Below, one piece after another: positions 61,450 to 64,000 of a stretch of 64,000 nucleotides of DNA (its first letter is position 1; each line of letters opens with the position of its first letter). The stretch covers positions 109,162 to 173,161 of the forward strand of contig NZ_JAJIRT010000012.1 of the NCBI RefSeq assembly GCF_025717675.1, read 5' to 3'. A program made the translations under genes and the position numbers. Source of the DNA: Paucibacter sp. DJ2R-2. Lineage in GTDB: Bacteria > Pseudomonadota > Gammaproteobacteria > Burkholderiales > Burkholderiaceae_C. The notes beneath the pieces were generated by a model, which made no database searches, was not told where the DNA came from, and worked only from the letters and a program-made list of their open reading frames with translations.

Positions 61450-61947
61450 TAAAGGATTCTCCACAAATTGTTGGAACATGAACGCATTGATTTGCGAATC
61501 AGCGCACGATCAGCGCTCACCCATTCTATGCAACTGCATTTCAGGGCGTCAATGTAACCGAGGTTGCCGAGTCAGTCGCCAGTCTCGCTTCACCCAAGCC
61601 CATTGGAAACACTTGTTCCTTGCGCTATCCCCACTTCGCCATGCTCCCTTTCCCGGCGCATGTCTAAATAGGTTGGACTGGAGCATAGCAGAGGCAAATA
61701 CGGCCTTTTGCAAGAGCTGAACCTGAAATTGCACGCATTCAAGATGGCTGTTGCAAAAAAGGAACGCAACAGCTTGCCAAAAGCCCAAAAAAAGTTGAAA
61801 GCGGAGGTTTTCCCCTAGACGAACGCCCTGTAATGGGCCGCACGCAAGCATGCTCGACTTTTTATCAGCCTTCGACATTGCCCGTCTGCACCCAGCATAG
61901 AAAATAGCCAATGGAGGAAGGCGCACTACGGAAACGCCAAATTAAGA
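61450..61947. other. 498-base divergent regulatory gap
   Basis: No convincing gene. It holds the promoter of the exported-protein gene (61523-61552, leftward) and its 5' leader of about 65 bases. The part 61560-61947 shows no repeat, hairpin with T run or tRNA; it presumably holds the rightward promoter for the FAD-binding protein, which I cannot pin down. Confidence 0.6.
61523..61552 (-). promoter_or_regulatory. Sigma-70 type promoter for the exported-protein gene
   Basis: Read leftward, TTGACG (61552-61547), an 18-base spacer and TAGAAT (61528-61523) form a good match to the -35/-10 consensus. Transcription would start near 61516, giving a leader of about 67 bases. Confidence 0.65.
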
Positions 61948-63321
61948 ATGCGAATCGTGATCGTCGGCGGCGGGTTTGTGGGGACTGCGGTCGCCTGCCA
62001 TTTACTTCGCAATGCGGAGAGCGGCACTGAATTGACAATGCTGAACTCAGGAGGTGCGATCGCTCGCGGCCTTGCCTATGGCACACGCTCACCAAACCAT
62101 CTACTGAATGTTCCAGTTGCGCGGATGAGCTGGACTGCCGAGCAACCTAACGACTTTTTCAACTGGTTACAAAACCAAGGCCAGACTTTCCACGGCCATG
62201 ACTTCGTGCGGCGCAGCTACTACGGCGACTACCTCAATGACACGCTCAACGCGCATCTGCAGCATCGCTCAGATTTGCTATGGCAGTCTAAGCATGAAAC
62301 GGTGCTAAGAATCCAAAAGGCGGTCGGAGAGAAATTCGCCCTTTGGACAAGTGAAGGGAGGTGGCTGACTGCAGATCGTGTGATTCTGGCCTTGGGTAAC
62401 TTTGCCCCGAAATCCCCGCACCACAGTCTCGACGCATTGCCTAAGCAAAACTACGTTGCCGACCCTTGGCAACCTGATGCCTACGATAGCCTTTCAACTG
62501 ACGCCGGCGTTTGCATCATCGGCACCGGGCTGACCATGCTGGACGTGTTGGTATCGCTTCGAGATGGCGGGCACCGTGGACCGGTTCTGGCTCTCTCGCG
62601 GCGCGGTCTAGTTCCTTTAGCCCATCGCAGCAACGAGCTTCCCCCGCCAGGTTGGCTGCCATCAGGACCTTGGCCAATGCCCGCCGAGCTGCGGCATCTA
62701 TTCAGGCAGGTCCGGCGTGCAGCTGCACAAGCCGTTGCAGATGGTTTTGATTGGCGCGATGTCTGGGTAGCTATTCGCGCTAAGACGCCGCAGCTTTGGC
62801 AAGCGCTGCCAGAGCGAGAGCGCGCACAGTTTCTCCGCCATGCCCAGATCTTGTGGGATACCCACCGCCATCGAGCTGCTCCAGCATCGATTCGCTCAAT
62901 GAAGCATGCCGCGGAGAGTGGCAAACTGACTATTGCAGCAGGACGCATCCTCCACTCCGAAACAGAAGGCAAACGGGTTCGCCTGCGTTGGCGTGACCGG
63001 AAGAACCAGCAGGTGCACGATCTCATCGTTGATCGGATCTTGAACTGCTCAGGACCTTCCAGCCGCATCGCCGACGACAGGTCAAAGCTATTCAGCGCGC
63101 TTGACCGTCAGCAAATGCTATTGCCTTGCTCGCTCGGCCTCGGCGTCAAAGTCGATGCCGCCTACAGGCTACTGGACTCTTCCGGAACCCCGCAAGAAGG
63201 TCTCTACTACGCCGGCCCTCTATTAAAATCTCAACATTGGGAAGCGACAGCAGTGCCTGAATTGCGCCTCCATGCCGAGGCGGTCGCGCGCCACTGTCTC
63301 AGCGAACGGAATCCAATTTAG
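61948..63321 (+). CDS. FAD/NAD(P)-binding protein
   Basis: The 457-residue protein starts RIVIVGGGFVGTAVACHLL, a dinucleotide fold GxGxxG variant. It continues with GLAYGTRSPNHLLNVPVARM, ADRVILALGNF and IIGTGLTMLDVLVSL, a second Rossmann segment. This is the FAD-NAD(P)-binding (NAD_binding_9) family, whose members include hydroxylase- and reductase-like enzymes of unclear substrate. It stands alone. Its TAG stop overlaps the TAA of convergent cysC (63318-63321). Confidence 0.82.
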   Translation: MRIVIVGGGFVGTAVACHLLRNAESGTELTMLNSGGAIARGLAYGTRSPNHLLNVPVARMSWTAEQPNDFFNWLQNQGQTFHGHDFVRRSYYGDYLNDTLNAHLQHRSDLLWQSKHETVLRIQKAVGEKFALWTSEGRWLTADRVILALGNFAPKSPHHSLDALPKQNYVADPWQPDAYDSLSTDAGVCIIGTGLTMLDVLVSLRDGGHRGPVLALSRRGLVPLAHRSNELPPPGWLPSGPWPMPAELRHLFRQVRRAAAQAVADGFDWRDVWVAIRAKTPQLWQALPERERAQFLRHAQILWDTHRHRAAPASIRSMKHAAESGKLTIAAGRILHSETEGKRVRLRWRDRKNQQVHDLIVDRILNCSGPSSRIADDRSKLFSALDRQQMLLPCSLGLGVKVDAAYRLLDSSGTPQEGLYYAGPLLKSQHWEATAVPELRLHAEAVARHCLSERNPI

Positions 63322-63899
63322 CGATCCAGCGCAGCCAGATTGAAGGTTGCTAGACAGTCGAACACACGTTCAACACACTCGCCAAGGCCTATCGTCGAAG
63401 TATCCAAGGTGAGCGCTGGATTGGGAGGCGCCTCGTATACCGACGAAATGCCCGTGAACTGTTTCAACTCACCGGCTCTGGCTCTCTTGTAGAGCCCTTT
63501 TGGATCTCGAGCTTCGCAGGCAGCCAATGGAGTAGCGACATGGATCTCAATGAATCGGTGTTCGCCCACAATCGCGCGCGCTTGCGCACGGTCGGCAACC
63601 ATTGGTGAAATCAAAGCGCATGCCACGGTGACTCCAGCTTCGTTCATCAGCCGCGCAACTTCTGCGACCCTGCGTACGTTTTCGTGCCTGTCCGAGGCGG
63701 AGAACCCGAGATCCCTGCAAAGTCCCGCTCGCAAGACATCGCCATCGAGCACAAAGATGGGTCGAGTAGCAACCCGCGATGCCACTGCCAGAGAATTTGC
63801 CAAAGTTGACTTCCCTGCACCTGAAAGGCCAGTCAACCACAAGGTAAACGGCGTCGATAGAGGGTGTAATTTGATAGGTGTCATTTCAACCATGCTCAT
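63318..63899 (-). CDS. cysC: Adenylylsulfate (APS) kinase
   Basis: The 193-residue kinase phosphorylates APS to PAPS. It has the P-loop LWLTGLSGAGKSTLA near residue 22, VLDGDVLRAGLCRDLGFSASDRHENVRR, the CALISPM segment, and a late FTGISSVYEAPPNPALTLDT. These are all CysC signatures. It lies 9 bases after cysN in a leftward operon. In Burkholderiales that reduce APS directly with CysH, PAPS is needed mainly for sulfotransferases, which points to the sulfotransferase in this window. Confidence 0.96.
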   Translation of the reverse strand: MSMVEMTPIKLHPLSTPFTLWLTGLSGAGKSTLANSLAVASRVATRPIFVLDGDVLRAGLCRDLGFSASDRHENVRRVAEVARLMNEAGVTVACALISPMVADRAQARAIVGEHRFIEIHVATPLAACEARDPKGLYKRARAGELKQFTGISSVYEAPPNPALTLDTSTIGLGECVERVFDCLATFNLAALDR

Positions 63900-63908
63900 G
63901 AGTTTGGT

Positions 63909-64000
63909 TCAGCGCACCAACAAGGCGCCGCTGGTGCGGTTGCTGCTGGGGTCGACGACGATCAGGCTGCCGCCGACGCGGTTGCTGGCATAGGGCTCCA
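63909..64000 (-). CDS. cysN: Sulfate adenylyltransferase large subunit, C-terminal end (partial)
   Basis: Read leftward from the window edge, the frame gives EPYASNRVGGSLIVVDPSSN and ends LLVR-stop at 63909-63911. This is the CysN/NodQ C-terminus (P-Y-x-x-N-R-x-x-G-x-x-I-x-x-D). The GTPase-domain part lies outside the window. CysN with CysD makes APS from sulfate and ATP, the substrate of the CysC encoded next. A fused NodQ is excluded because CysC is separate. Confidence 0.8.
   Translation of the reverse strand, partial: EPYASNRVGGSLIVVDPSSNRTSGALLVR

Noticed and set aside
59917..61452. 511-codon plus-strand frame rich in Arg, Ser and Cys
   Set aside because: Antisense to the exported-protein gene, which has a signal peptide, promoter and terminator on the other strand.

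Overview
The window reads as chromosomal DNA of a GC-rich betaproteobacterium of the order Burkholderiales, probably close to the Rubrivivax/Roseateles/Leptothrix group. The evidence is the gene order lepA-lepB-DUF4845-rnc-era-recO-pdxJ-acpS-nagZ beside rpmF-plsX-fabH-fabD-fabG-acpP-fabF, the typical Burkholderiales protein sequences, and the long Arg/Glu/Gly-rich RNase E tail. No tRNA, rRNA or CRISPR array was seen. The genus is inference only.

Region 1 (1-25663) is core genome. It starts with the end of rne and a Met-rich secreted protein. A long leftward block follows: nagZ, acpS, a GNAT gene, pdxJ, recO, era, rnc, DUF4845, lepB and lepA. Then come degQ/mucD, a YgfX-like membrane protein, the fatty acid genes fabF-acpP-fabG-fabD-fabH-plsX, rpmF and yceD. 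Maf and an RsmI-type methyltransferase run rightward, and a RhlE helicase and a WecA-type GlcNAc-1-phosphate transferase run leftward. The sigma-E genes rpoE-rseA-rseB, usually found between fabF and mucD in this order, are absent.

Region 2 (25709-27640) is a scrapyard of insertion sequences. One nearly whole IS3-family element (25819-27047) has matching terminal inverted repeats. It is flanked by truncated pieces of two other IS3-type elements and a decayed IS5-type transposase. It separates the core genome from the glycan locus.

Region 3 (27847-49517) is a large accessory polysaccharide locus. Its first part, up to about 37 kb, is visibly less GC-rich. It encodes a Wza-like exporter, Wzz, Wzx, a GT2, a Wzy-like polymerase, an acyltransferase, two GT4 enzymes and a three-enzyme set for a UDP-2-acetamido-2,6-dideoxy-L-hexose (L-RhaNAc/L-QuiNAc type, or L-FucNAc). 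A decoration module follows: a sulfatase-fold membrane enzyme with a Thr at the nucleophile position, a sulfotransferase, a carbamoyltransferase, a 49-residue DUF5989 protein, an SxtJ-type protein, a methyltransferase and a membrane-anchored SGNH-like protein. Overlapping stop and start codons suggest tight translational coupling.

Region 4 (49551-61449) is a leftward type II secretion operon, gspG-H-I-J-K-L-M-C-D-E-F, with a very short GspC. It lies downstream of a gene for a probably abundant exported protein that has a good promoter, a strong ribosome binding site and its own UUCG-loop terminator.

Region 5 (61948-64000) holds an FAD/NAD(P)-binding protein and, convergent with it, cysC and the end of cysN. 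CysN/CysC make PAPS, the donor the sulfotransferase at 43.7 kb would need. A sulfated, carbamoylated and possibly acylated surface or secreted polysaccharide is therefore the leading hypothesis for the accessory half of the window.
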